DNA of 64,000 bases from Symbiodinium natans (lineage: Eukaryota > Sar > Dinophyceae > Suessiales > Symbiodiniaceae): positions 1,629,386 through 1,693,385 of the forward strand of contig CAJNDS010002412.1 of the NCBI GenBank assembly GCA_905221605.1. Direction: 5' to 3'. The position numbers and the translations under genes are program-made. Position 1 is the stretch's first letter, and every line of letters starts with the position of its first letter. The notes under the pieces were generated by a model. It made no database searches. It saw nothing but the letters and a program-made list of their open reading frames with translations, and had not been told where the DNA came from. Shown here piece by piece: positions 21,578-32,600 of this stretch.

Positions 21578-22239
21578 GGACGACCCCATAGCTCTCCTTC
21601 CTGAAGGCTTAAAGCGATAAGGGTTTAGGGTTTAAAGCTTAGGAGCGACAAAGGGGTTTGCAGGGTTCTTGCGCAAGAAGCTACAGTTTTTTTTTTGGCC
21701 CGTGGTTCATCTGAACCAGAGTCCAGATTGCTGGGGCTTGGCCTCCAGAGCTCTTTTGCAATGAAAGCCAAGACCCGGCAAGGTGCAAGCGAGTAGGGTT
21801 CAGGGTGGGAGAACGTTCCTGAAGGCCTGCCTTGGGTTCTATAGGTAAGTATAAGGTGAATAGTAATAATTAGTAATAATCATAATCCCCCGGTTCTGAT
21901 GGGTTGTGCGAGGTCTTTCGGGGTCTTGCCGAGGTGGGTGGGACACCGGGGGCGGCACTAAGGCGGCCTCCTCCGCCGATGAGCACCCCCCCCTCGCCCG
22001 AAGTCCTCCCGTCAGCGCGACAGTGCCAACTTCATTCGTCTTCTTGCTTCCTTCACTCACAGGTCCATTCTTGCTTCCGCACTTGTGCTTGGTTGCACCC
22101 ACCCCTCGCCGCGTCATGTGCGCAAGCGAATCGTCCCGATATCTTGGCCCTCTCAGGGCTCCTGGTCCTTCAGTGTGAGCGTACTGCTCCCCCCCAGCCC
22201 GTCCTCAGCGTCACCATTCTGGGCCGCAAGTCCATCTAC

Positions 22240-24470
22240 GTAGTAAGCTTACTCCCTTTCTCTCGAGCCGTAAACCTGGGGTTGGGCCTGCTGTAGCGTA
22301 AATCAGCCTCTTCAGGCCCAAACCCCCTTTCTCGAGCCGTAAACATGGGTCTGAGCCAGTTGTTAGGCCCACTTGGCCTGGTCGCGGCTCGTGGTCCTTC
22401 AGCGTAAGTGTGCAGCACCCCCCTTCCCGTCCTCCAGGGTCACGAGCCCATCAGCGTCACCAACCTGCGTCCCAAATCGGCCTCCTGGGCCGCTGGTCCA
22501 TCTGCGTCGTACGCAAACCCCCTTTCTTGCGCCGAAAACCTGGGGTTGTAGCTTATAACAGCCTCTTCTGGCCCAAACCCTCTTGCTCGAGCCGATAAAC
22601 ATGAGTCTGGACCAGTTGTACGGCCCACTTGGCCTGGTCAGGGCTCGTGGTCCTTCTGCGTAAGCGTACAGCACCCCCCTTCCCGTCCCCTAGGGTCCCG
22701 AGCCCATCAGCGTCACCAACCTGCGCCCCAAATCGGCCAAATCAGCGTTGTAAGCAAAACCCCTCTCTCGAGCCGACAACCTGGGGTTGGGCCAGCTGTA
22801 GCTTAAATCAGCCTCTTCGGGCCCAAACCCCCTTTCTCGAGCCGAAAACATGAGTCCGGGCCAGTTGTAAGGGTCACTTGGCCTGGTCAGGGCTCGTGGT
22901 CCTTCTGTGCAATAAGCGTGCCGCACCCCCCTTCCCGTCCCCAGGGTCCCGAGCCCATCAGCGTCACCAACCTGCGCCCCATATCGGCTTCTGCGTAGTA
23001 AGCAAACCCCCTTTCTCGAGCTGTAAACCTGGGCTTGGGCCAGCTGAAGCTAAAATCAGCCTCTTCTGGCCCAAACCCCCTTTCTCGAGCCGAAAACATG
23101 AGTCTGGGCCAGTTGTAAGGCCCACTTGGCCTGGTCAGAGCTCATTGCGTAAGCGTGCAGCACCAACCCCTTCCCGCCCCCCAGGGTCCCGAGCCCATCA
23201 GCGTCACCAACCTGCGCCCCATATCGGCCTTCTCGGCCACAGGTCCATCTGCGTAGTAAGCAAACCCCCTTTCTCGAGCCGTAAACCTGGGGTTGGGCCT
23301 GCTGTAGCTAAAATCAGCCTCTTCAGGCCCAAACCCCCTTTCTCGAGCCGTAAACATGGGTCTGGGCCAGTTGTTAGGCCCACTTGGCCTGGTCAGGGCT
23401 CGTGGTCCTTCAGCGTAAGCGCCCCCCTTCCCGTCCTCCAGGGTCACGTCCCAAATCGGCCTTCTGGGCCCCTGGTCCATCTGCGTAGTACGCAAACCCC
23501 CTTTCTCGCGCCGAAAACCTGGGGTTGGGCCAGCTAGCTGTAGCTTAAATCAGCCTCTTCTGGCCCAAACCCCCTTTCTCGAGCCGATAAACATGAGTCT
23601 GGGCCAGTTGTACGGCCCACTTGGCCTGGTCAGGGCTCGTGGCCCTTCTGCGTAAGCGCACAGCACCCCCCTTTCCGTCCCCTAGGGTCCCGAGCCCAGC
23701 AGCGTCACTAACCTGCGCCCCAAATCGGCCAAATCAGCCTTCTGCGCCGCTGGTCCCTGCGTTGTAAGCAAAACCCCTCTCTCGAGCCGACAACCTGGGT
23801 TGGGCCAGCTGTAGCTTAAATCAGCCTCTTCAGGCCCAAACCCCCTTTCTCGAGCCGAAAACATGAGTCTGGGCCAGTTGTAAGGGTCACTTGGCCTGGT
23901 CAGGGCTCGTGGTCCTTCTGTGCAATAAGCGTGCAGCACCCCCCTTCCCGTCCCCAGGGTCCCGAGCCCATCAGCGTCACCAACCTGCGCCGCAATTCGG
24001 CATCTGCGTAGTAAGCAAACCCCCTTTCTCGAGCTGAAAACCTGGGGTTGGGCCAGCTGAAGCTAAAATCAGCCTCTTCTGGCCCAAACCCCCTTTCTCG
24101 AGCCGAAAACATGAGTCTGGGCCAGTTGTAAGGCCCACGGGGTCAGGGCTCATTGCGTAAGCGTGCAGCACCAACCCCTTTCCGTCCCCCAGGGTCCCGA
24201 GCCCATCAGCGTCACCAACCTGCGCCCCGTATCGGCCTTCTCGAGCCGAAAACCTGGGGTTGGGCCAGCTGTAGCTAAAATCAGCCTCTTCTGGCCCAAA
24301 CCCCCTTTCTCGAGCCGAAAACATGGGTCTGGGCCAGTTGTAAGGCCCACTTGGCCTGGTCAGGGCTCGTGGTCCTTCAGCGTAAGCATACAACACCCCC
24401 CCCCCTTCCCGTCCCCCAGGCTCCCGAGCCCATCAGCGTCACCAACCTGCGCCCCAAATCTCGGCAGAGC
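22240..24470 (+). repeat. 5' tandem monomer array of the retrotransposon (about 9 x 245 bp)
   Basis: A unit of about 210-280 bp recurs about nine times, marked by CCGTAAACCTGGGGTTGG-like motifs near 22263, 22525, 22768, 23015, 23272, 23505, 23787, 24028 and 24240. Each unit has two copies of CCCCCTTTCTCGAGCC about 65 bp apart, then TTGGCCTGGTCAGGGCTCGT, a C-rich tract and GAGCCCATCAGCGTCACC. Several long open frames across it arise because the repeat is GC-rich; they have no conserved start and I do not call them genes. By analogy with the tandem 5' monomers of mouse L1 elements, this may be the promoter region (inference). Confidence 0.75.
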
Positions 24471-24565
24471 ATGTGTCGTATCGCTGTGTCTACCTTCTCT
24501 CACAAAATTGGCTTCTTTGAGATGTTAGGTGCGTCATCCTGGCATCCGTAGATACACTTGCCCGC

Positions 24566-26164
24566 ATGCGCCATGTGTCCGCCGACCTCCTCAAGCAAAG
24601 GCTTTACGTGTTCAACTCTTGTAGGCCTGCCTCGCCCGCCATGGACCCATCATGGCAAGAGGATGCGCGTCGCGCTGTGCGCATGGGGCTTCTCTTCGCA
24701 GAGCGCAGCATCGACGCCGTGCTACCTCCGGCATGCCTCGCAGAGGCTGCAGCTGGCCTTCCACCGCCCGGCATCGAGGATGCGCGCACAGTTTCCCAGG
24801 CCCCCCGCTCCACTATGTCAACTGGTCAGCTCCGTGGACTTCCTCGCCCTCCACGTCCGCCAGCACGTGTACCTTCGCCTTGGGCACAGGGCGCCCCAGT
24901 GAACAGCTCCAGCAAAGCTGGAAGCAGTGCTCCAGGCCGCATTACTCCTCGTGCTTCCCCCTCCAGTGCGCGCCTCCAAGGTCCGCCGCGAGGGATCTCG
25001 GCCAAACCACGCAGTGGGCTCCCCTCGGCACAAGCTCGCGATGCCCCTAAACCTCCTGCAGTCCCTGCTCGCCCTCGCCTGGCACGTGCTGCACTTCCAA
25101 GATGCGCTACTGGGGCAATCGGCGCAGCGCCGCCAGCCATCACCACACGGAGCTTTGCACTTGGGGAGCATCGCGGCGCCAGTGGACCTCCACCCCGAGT
25201 ACGTCCACCCCTGCAAGCATCTCGTACTTTGCAGTCTCGTGAAGGCTGTGGCCGCGCTCGCTCCCGCAGTCCAGCCCGCACACGGAATGCTGGGACCACA
25301 CCTTCGTCGTCGGGGCTGAGGCCAAAGATGGCAGCTCGCCCTCCTTTAGGAGGACGAGGAAGTAGCACCGGCACACCTTCGCAGCCAGCTCCGCTCACAG
25401 TATTTCGGTCTGCCCAAACAGCTACTCAAGCGGTTACTCGGAAGGGCACGGCCAAGCAGAAGCGAGCCAACCTTACCACCGTCTCTGCTTCCCCCACCTC
25501 ACCGACAACTTTGAAGCCTGCGACCTCACCTCCATTGCGTCTGCCGGCAGGGCTACACATTATCGGCTTACCCCGACGGCCCAACATCAGTCAGTTGGAG
25601 GCTCTTCTGAGCCATGTGGCGGGAATCTCGCCCTCACTGGCTGCTCTGGAGCCCAGCTTCCAGCTTGCGCAGACCCGACGGAGTTCTCGCAAGTCCCCGG
25701 CTTTCTTCTTGTCGCACGTCGCCTTCGCCACGCCGGGCCTGGCCGACCGCATCCTGAAGGAACTCCTGCCAGCGGCGAGCCAGGACCAGCATGGTCGAGC
25801 CAAGCTTGCGTCTCCTGTGGGTACCCTCAAAATCTCACTGGCCAGGAGGTCAGTGACACCGGCGCTGCCAGCGCCCGAAGTCGACTCCTCAACCAACCCA
25901 GCCTCTTCGTTCCCAGCTGCGGAGCTCGACCCGCCTGATGAATCTGGTCCCTCGGTCTTCTTGGGGCTTCGCCTGGTCCAATTCACAGCGGGTGCTTCGG
26001 AAGAGGGCTGGACATGTGTGTGTTGTCGAGACGACATCCTGGCCACTGACAAGCTCGTACGACTGGAATGCCTCCACGTAGTACATTCAGACTGCCTTGA
26101 ACGTTGGCTCAACGCCCCGCACGCTCGAGGTCGTTGCCCGGAGTGCAACGCTCCAGTACTTTAA
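24566..26164 (+). CDS. Retrotransposon ORF1 protein with RRM-like segment and C-terminal RING-H2 finger
   Basis: This is a 532-residue frame starting at ATG 24566, about 100 bases after the last monomer. Residues about 60-320 are rich in Pro, Ser, Ala and Arg and probably disordered and basic, as expected of a nucleic-acid-binding ORF1 protein. Residues about 328-400 (HIIGLPRRPNISQLEALL, then KSPAFFLSHVAFATPG) have the strand-helix-strand look of an RRM; this is inferred from pattern only. Residues about 482-530 form a complete C3H2C3 RING finger: CVCC, then LECLH, VVHSDC, and RCPEC with correct spacing. RING-H2 domains usually act as E3 ubiquitin ligases. Having one at the end of a LINE ORF1 is unusual; CCHC knuckles are typical. 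ORF2 follows after 368 bases. A later ATG (24641, MDPSW) is possible. Confidence 0.7.
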   Translation: MRHVSADLLKQRLYVFNSCRPASPAMDPSWQEDARRAVRMGLLFAERSIDAVLPPACLAEAAAGLPPPGIEDARTVSQAPRSTMSTGQLRGLPRPPRPPARVPSPWAQGAPVNSSSKAGSSAPGRITPRASPSSARLQGPPRGISAKPRSGLPSAQARDAPKPPAVPARPRLARAALPRCATGAIGAAPPAITTRSFALGEHRGASGPPPRVRPPLQASRTLQSREGCGRARSRSPARTRNAGTTPSSSGLRPKMAARPPLGGRGSSTGTPSQPAPLTVFRSAQTATQAVTRKGTAKQKRANLTTVSASPTSPTTLKPATSPPLRLPAGLHIIGLPRRPNISQLEALLSHVAGISPSLAALEPSFQLAQTRRSSRKSPAFFLSHVAFATPGLADRILKELLPAASQDQHGRAKLASPVGTLKISLARRSVTPALPAPEVDSSTNPASSFPAAELDPPDESGPSVFLGLRLVQFTAGASEEGWTCVCCRDDILATDKLVRLECLHVVHSDCLERWLNAPHARGRCPECNAPVL

Positions 26165-26532
26165 GGGCTGATCGGGTCTAGGTAGCCTTCTGTGAAATCC
26201 ACGGTCGCAGTTGTACAGCTTTTGTCCGATTCTTCAACTGCGCTGCCTTTCTCGTATTTCTTCACCACTCTGCTCTGCGTGGACGGCTCACACCGCGAAA
26301 GGTCCAACAAACTTTCTTGGTGCAGTAGCCTCACCTCCGCAGTGCGGTACTGCCCTCATTGTTCCCAATCTGTCCACGAGCAAGCAGTAAGTAGGCGCTT
26401 ATGGTCACCTGCTCGCCTTCAGTCATGCGCCCGCCCGGCATGCTTTCATGCTGTAGATTTTGCTCGTCATGTCCTTCTACACGTCATCGCCAGCTTCTCC
26501 CAACCGGCCTCGGCTCTCTAGCCATTCTGTAG
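26165..26532 (+). other. Inter-ORF region of the retrotransposon
   Basis: This gap lies between ORF1 and ORF2. One frame (26192-26521) is open for 109 codons and includes a CPHC pair (YCPHCSQSVHEQAV) but no second zinc half-site I can assign. It may be a spacer, a readthrough extension of ORF1, or the start of an ORF2 leader. I do not call it a gene. Confidence 0.4.
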
Positions 26533-27230
26533 TTGTCCCCCTTTAGCTCAGTCTCATCCTCGGGCATGGACCTTCTTGAAGATGGTGGCGACTCCTCGTC
26601 TTCGGCTCCTTCTACACCTCGCGCGGCTGTTGAAGCGGCCGACGATCGTCTACTTGTCGCAGTAGGGGAACAACAGTCTCCACCCTCTTTTTCGGGACAA
26701 TGTTTGGGAGACGACATGTCCTGGAGAGGCTCGCAAGTGCTCCGCCTGGCAACCGTCCAGTGCGGCAGCACAGGTCGGAATCGACACCAATGGGGTATTT
26801 GGCAGGGGCAGAGCTTGGCCACACTGGGGGCGGACGTCGCCTTTCTCACGGAGACGGCGCTGCAGAGCGATGCGCAACACGCGCTAGCGTGCAAAGGCCT
26901 GCTTGCCGCTGGCTACCGGGCAGTCAGCCACGGCCGCTCCCCTCAGTGTCCCAGCTCTGGTTCCACCTCCTCCTCCTCCTCATCTGGGGCCGGCTCAGGC
27001 GTCCTCCTTGCAGTTCGGGCAGGCTACTCGGGTGGTTGGAGCGATGTTTCCAGGCACGCGTCTGGGAGAGCTGTAGCTGCAGTTTTGCATACTCAAAACG
27101 GCCTCAGCCTGAGAGTCGCTGCGATCTACGGCCCAGTCGGTGCCTGCTTGCCGGACTTTGGTGTCCGCCACGCCTCCTCTCTTCACGATGAACAAGCCCT
27201 CAAAGAGTTTCTGGACACCCAAATAGGAAG
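26533..27230 (+). pseudogene. ORF2 part 1: APE-type endonuclease, N-terminal part, up to a frameshift
   Basis: ORF2 begins at ATG 26533 with a Ser-rich leader of about 70 residues. The endonuclease/exonuclease/phosphatase fold then starts with LRLATVQCGS. The catalytic glutamate is in DVAFLTETAL, followed by the GSGVLLAVR strand, the basic/aromatic AVAAVLHTQNG and the IYGPVG motif. The frame leaves the fold near 27230 in a GGAAGG stretch; the expected next motif (GGDLNS) continues in another frame from about 27231. This is consistent with loss of one base. The first open frame itself runs on to 27618 as out-of-frame sequence. The domain nicks target DNA to prime reverse transcription. Confidence 0.75.
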
Positions 27231-29694
27231 GCCGCTGAACATCAACAGCTACTCATCGTCGGGGGTGACCTCAACTCCTTCGTGTCCCAAGAGCTTGATT
27301 GTTGGGAGGGCACATACTCCGTCCGTCCAGCCTCCTTGGCACCTTTCCTTCAGGCACGTGGCTTCCTGGACATGTTCCGCGTCAGGCACCCTCGACTTAA
27401 AGCGTTCACCTTTTTCTCCCGGGCGGGTTCAGCAAGCCGGCTTGACTCCATATGGTGGTTGCCATGCCCATCCTTGGAAGTTCATCTTCTCAACGCCTCG
27501 ATTCTATGGAAGTGGGACCGCCGGGTCGACCACGACCCCGTGCTTGCTGATCTTGCGCTGCAGCTGCCCACGGTGCCAGACACTTCCCCTCCCGCAAGGC
27601 CTTGGCGAAACCTGGTGAGTCGACTGGACACTGACCTGCCATCGGTCATTTCCTCTCGGGCCGCTCAGCACACTGCACGGTTGTCGCAACTTGCGTCAGC
27701 GTTGTCCTCCCTGGAAGAAGAGTGGCGAGCCTTGCCTCAACCGCCCTGCGAAGGCCTGGACGGCTTCCACGGTTTGCCCTCCCTGACTCCTCCGGAATCT
27801 TTCACTCAGCGCGTGCAGTCCACTGTGGACGGCGTGATGTCGGTTCTTATGGCCGTCCTTCCCCCAGTGCACCCTACGCACCCTGTGCCAGAGCGGCAAC
27901 TAGGCCGTCAAGCAGAAGCTTGGCACGCGTGCCTTCTTGAACTCAGGCGCGTTCGAACAGCGGTGCGAGACGCGCTCCCGTCTTCAAGACATAGCCTCAA
28001 CCTCGCACGCTTCCCACTTTCCACCGCTGCCACGCTGTGGTCCAAAGCAGTGGACATGGAAAATCATGCCAGGCAGGATGGCGCTGTTGACCGACCGGGC
28101 CTCCCTGCCTGGGATCTTTTTCTCCGGAATCGAGTAGAGTGGGCTTCCAGCCTCGGTTTTGACTCGTCCGTAGCCCCTCTGGCATCAGCACTCGATGACG
28201 AACAGCCGAGGCTTGCTGGCAATGTTTCTTTGCGTTGGCCTCCAGCCCCCACCTGGACCTCCTTACCCCCTTCGCCCTCTCCGGCACAATGCCTTCAATT
28301 GCTAGATGACAGCATCGCAGAGGCAGCCAAGCGTCAATCTGCTGTCGCTCAGAGCTCAGTTCGCTCTTCTCGTCAGCTACGCATATCCTTGTTGCGTCGA
28401 GGCGACGCCAAGGGCTGGGCCTCCCGTATGCGCCCTGCCTCCTTGCCACAGGCCCGCTACTCTCCAGAGTGGGTCGCGGATGCTGACGGCTCCCGCCGCC
28501 GCCCCTGTAGCACAGGCGACGTGCTTCAGGGAGCCACGCAAGAGTGGTCCAGGCTGCTGCAGCAACCTCCCCAACCATGGCAGCATGCCTCCACACTGTC
28601 TTTCACTGACGGCAACGGTGCGCGCCGTGGTGCCATCGATTTCCTGCAGGTAGGTGCCTCACATCCAAACAGCGACCTTTCCCGCGTAGGTCTTGCAATG
28701 CTGTCACCTGGGCCATGGCGGCTCATCTCCTTCTCAGGGGCCAATGTGAGCTATGTGCAACCACAATGCTTGCGCGTTAGCACAGACACAGGTGCATGGC
28801 TCCTAAGGCTTGAGCATCAGGATTGGTGGGCCACCAGGCCGCTCCCCTGCTCAGGGTCACCCCTTAAGGTTCTTTCCCTCGGGCGCCATCCTGCAAACAG
28901 CCTCTCGTTGGAGCACTTTCGTTGGGCACCCTCCCCCAGCGTTTTAGTTCTCCGTTGCCCGGACCCTGTTGACTACAGCTTTGTGGAACGCACGTCCCAG
29001 CTCGAAAAGAGCTCCCTGCTTTCCCGCTTCCGTCACTCTCGGCCGGGCCCCAGCGGCTGGAAGGTCTGCTTCATTGAGGCTTTTCCGGAACCGTTCCGCG
29101 ACGCTTTCTGGCGCTCCCTCGACCTTCAACGCCTCACCGGCGTAGTGTCGCGCACCTTGCAACATGCAGACCAAGTTCACTTGGCTAAACCATCTGGCGG
29201 CTGGCGTCCTCTATCCATGTTGGAGGAAAACCTCAAAGCCATAGAGGCTCCAGTCGCCGAACGCCTGGCGCTATCTCGTCATGGCTGGTGCCCTACAGAG
29301 CCCTTCTCCGAGCTTAACAGAGCCTACTCCAAGGGCGTGTCTGCTGCAGCCGAGGTACTTTACCTTGATGCACTCCTCTGTGAAGATGCTAGGCGATTCT
29401 GCCGTCCCTTCCTTCGGGTCCCGGCCGATTACGAGAAATTCTTTAACACGCTGCAGCTCACTCAAATCGATGCCGTGCAACAGGGTCGAGGCTTTCCGGA
29501 TTCAGTACGCCGCCTGCACCAGGGCCTCTTCCGCACCTTGCAGGTGGCCCTGGATACCCGTTCAGGTCCCACCGATCCAGTGCCCTTGACCCGCGGCATT
29601 CCACAAGGAGCTGTGTCCTCTCCAGAGCTGTCTCGCGCAGGTCAGGACCCCCTTCTCCGCTTACGCTCCAATGATGGGGCTTCCTACACCACGG
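27231..29694 (+). pseudogene. ORF2 part 2: endonuclease C-terminal half and reverse transcriptase fingers/palm
   Basis: In this frame the endonuclease resumes with LLIVGGDLNSF (about 27252-27285), then SRLDSIWWL and RVDHDPVLADL; these supply the Asp-Asn, Asp and Asp-His catalytic residues. A linker of about 480 residues follows. The reverse transcriptase begins near 29170 with KPSGGWRPLSML. Motif A is VPADYEKFFN (catalytic Asp codon at 29427) and motif B is RGIPQGAVSSP (about 29590). The frame then reaches a stop at 29730, one frame away from motif C. The polymerase would copy its own RNA at the nicked target. Confidence 0.75.
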
Positions 29695-32600
29695 GCGCAG
29701 CGTCGTGGCTGCGGGGTATGTGGATGACATAGAACACTATGGCAATGGGTTGTCCGATCTTCCTCCCATCTTGGGCAGCTTCGCCCTGGGCAGCGAAGCT
29801 TCGGGTGTTGGCTTTGCCTGGTCGAAGTTCTCGGCTTTTGCGTCTGACTGGGACTCAGCCCTGCCTGCCATCCAAGACCCGCGCATCCACCAAAATGGGG
29901 CCACTGTCACCAGTTGGGACATCTGGGCCGGGGGGCTCCAACACTACACCCTCCCCCGTTCACAAGTGGACCACGTTGACACTCTTTTGGGCAAGCGGGG
30001 GACGGTGGCTGACCGCCATACTTTGGCAGCTCAAGACCTCGTAACCAAGCTAGAAGCCGTTCGTCACCGTCTCGCCTGCAAGTGCTGCTCATGGGATGAG
30101 GGGCGAGCCATGATCCAATGGATTCTCGGGGGATCTCTAGGCTATGCTCCCCTAGTAGGCCTCCCTTCACCTGCAACCCTCCATCAGGAAGATGCAGCTC
30201 TGCATCGCTTGCTCCTCTCAAGTCTGGGTACCCGAGTAACTGCTGAGCGCATGAGTCTGTCAGCCTCGCGGAGCAGTGGCGGGCTAGGGGTGCCCCTTCT
30301 CTCGGAGATGCTGGTCGCTTCCACTGCCGCTGATCTCCTTCTCCTACTAAATGGCAAGTCGTCAGCTTCACTGGTGAGCAGAGACACCCTGCGGCAGGCC
30401 TTGCGCAGCTCGCCCCACACACTCCCGAACTTCGCGGGCTTGCTTCTTTCCGCACTCAACCTCCTGGCCGGCTACGGCATTTACATCAGCCTCTCCACTG
30501 ATCGCTTCGTGGCCAGGATGCTTGACAATCTCCGCCCCCCTCCCCCACATCCCTTGGTTGGCCGCTTTAAGCCAGACGTCTTTGACGCAGCTGCTCGCTA
30601 CTGCAGGGTGGGCGTGCTAGCTAACTCGGTTCGCCTGGCTTGGGTCTCCTTGGTAGAGCGGCGAATCCCTATGGATTCATGGCATGATGCTGAGGTGTGG
30701 GCAGAGTTTCTCCCAGCTCACTCCCCTGTCACTGCAGCCTCTTGCGCTTCTGCGGCCGCTGCAGCCCTCGCCCAGTCGAATCTGGACTGGCGTACTGAGT
30801 GCTCCCTTTTCGGTTTGGAGGTGGTGCCAGACATCTCGGAAAACTGGCCCCAGTTGGCCTGGGAAGACCCCTGGGACTTGGCCTGCAATCCCCGTGCCAG
30901 AGCCCTCCTCACCCCACTACCCCATGCGTCGGATACGTCTGATAGTGCCATCTATGGAGACGGGGGGTTTTCCAAAGATGGTGCCACGTTTGCCTGTCAA
31001 GCCAGGGGCTTTGGGAGTGTTGGTCAGTATTGGGAGTGCTCAGCATGGGTTTCTCGGCAGATCCAGGGTAAGCTTCCTACGCGCTATGGTTGGGAGTCCT
31101 CGACCATTCACACTGCAGAGTTGCTCTCTTTAGCAGTCTCCCTCCGCTTTCGCCGGGCCGACAACTGGCATCTCCTGGTTTTTGACAGAAGCGCCCTCTT
31201 CGATTCTCTGCGCACAGCTTCTGCAGGTTCCTTGTCAAAGCTCCTTTCTGCCCCTTCGCTTCACTTGGTGTCGCTGCTGAAGTACGGCTTGGACGACCTC
31301 CGCCATGCCTGGGCCGCGCAAGCCACTCCTCCTTCCTGGAGGCTTCACCAGCTCGCCTTTCCCCAGCACTGGAACGTCCGTATGCCCCTCAATGACAAAA
31401 TGCGGACCTTCTCACGGATTGCCTTCGTAGAAGATGGGGTGGTGGGGCTGGACATCCGCAGTCACCAGCAGTACACGACCCTGCCCTTCCCAGTCTTCAC
31501 ACAAGGCAATGAAGCCCAAGACGCAGGCTGCCGTGTTGCGTCCGCCAACCCTTCTCCACCAGACGTACGGTACCCCAGCAGCGGTCCATTTGCCTGGGCA
31601 GCTTTGGATGGGCGCATGGTCACGGGCCCAATTCGCCCATGCATTCGGCACATCCTACGTGCACAAAGTATCGAAGCCTGGCGTAGTCGGCCTGTCCAAG
31701 GGCTTCTGCCACGCTTGTTAGACCAGGTGTTCACCCCCACCCTGGATGTCTCAATCTACACACAGTGCAACTTCACTACTGCGTGGTCACGATGGCTCTT
31801 GCCAGCAGACTCCTCCCCGTTAGACCTGTCTGCGATGGCGTGTCGTCTCCACCGGGCCATTGGGGGGAGCTGGACAGAACGCCTACATGCGCATGCTACT
31901 GAAGCCACTGTTGCCTCACAATGGGCTGCCCGTGTGGATGATCCATCCCACCGTACCTGCCCCTTGTGCCGGCAGGCTCCAGGTACCCCGCGGCACGTAG
32001 TTATGGGCTGTACAGCCCTGGCCCCGCTTGTGAACCTCCTGCGGGACGACATGGAGAGAGATTTGGCCGCCATTGCTGGCTCCTCTCATCTGCTCGAAGC
32101 TGCCCGTCGCTGGCAAACTTCTGTTCAACGGAGGGGCGGTGAACATCCCCCTTCTCCTCCACCAAGCGTTGTGGAAAGGTGGCCCATTCTTGCTGCCTGG
32201 CGTTGGCTGGTACCCATTCCAGCAAGGGAGGCCTTGCTCTCACAGGATGTCGCTGGCAGCAGTGCGGCATCTGCAAACAAGGAGTGTGGTACTGACCTGG
32301 CTTACCGTGGAGTGCTCCCCAAAGCACTGGGGGTTGCAATCTGCCATCTCTCGCCAGCTTCTTTGGAGGACCTGGAACTGGAGCAGTTCGCCTCTCTGCG
32401 CAACTCTCGCGCTTTGCAATCTGAAATTCAGGCCCTCGCCCGCCGGCAACGCCCCTTCCTGCCTGCCGCTCAGTGCTGTCAGCGCCTTGTTGTAGGTCTC
32501 CGGTTCATCCGCAGCGCGTACCATGCTAGGGTCTCTGTGTGGCTTCGTTTGGCGGAAGCCACCTTGCCGCGGCCTCCCCCCCAAGCCTTGCCTGACGGAG

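Noticed and set aside
22260-24320. CTCGAGCCGAAAACATGGG motif as a spliced-leader derivative (reverse complement CTTGAGCCAAAATGG)
   Set aside because: Similarity needs two insertions and substitutions; the motif is embedded in an unrelated repeat and always has the same differences.
22878-24528. Long ORFs of 120-219 codons in the 5' monomer array
   Set aside because: Repeating GC-rich monomers keep several frames open; products are the monomer translated and neighbouring frames are equally open on both strands.
24604-25398. Minus-strand and alternative-frame ORFs opposite ORF1 and ORF2
   Set aside because: Shadows of GC-rich coding sequence; the plus-strand frames contain recognisable domains.
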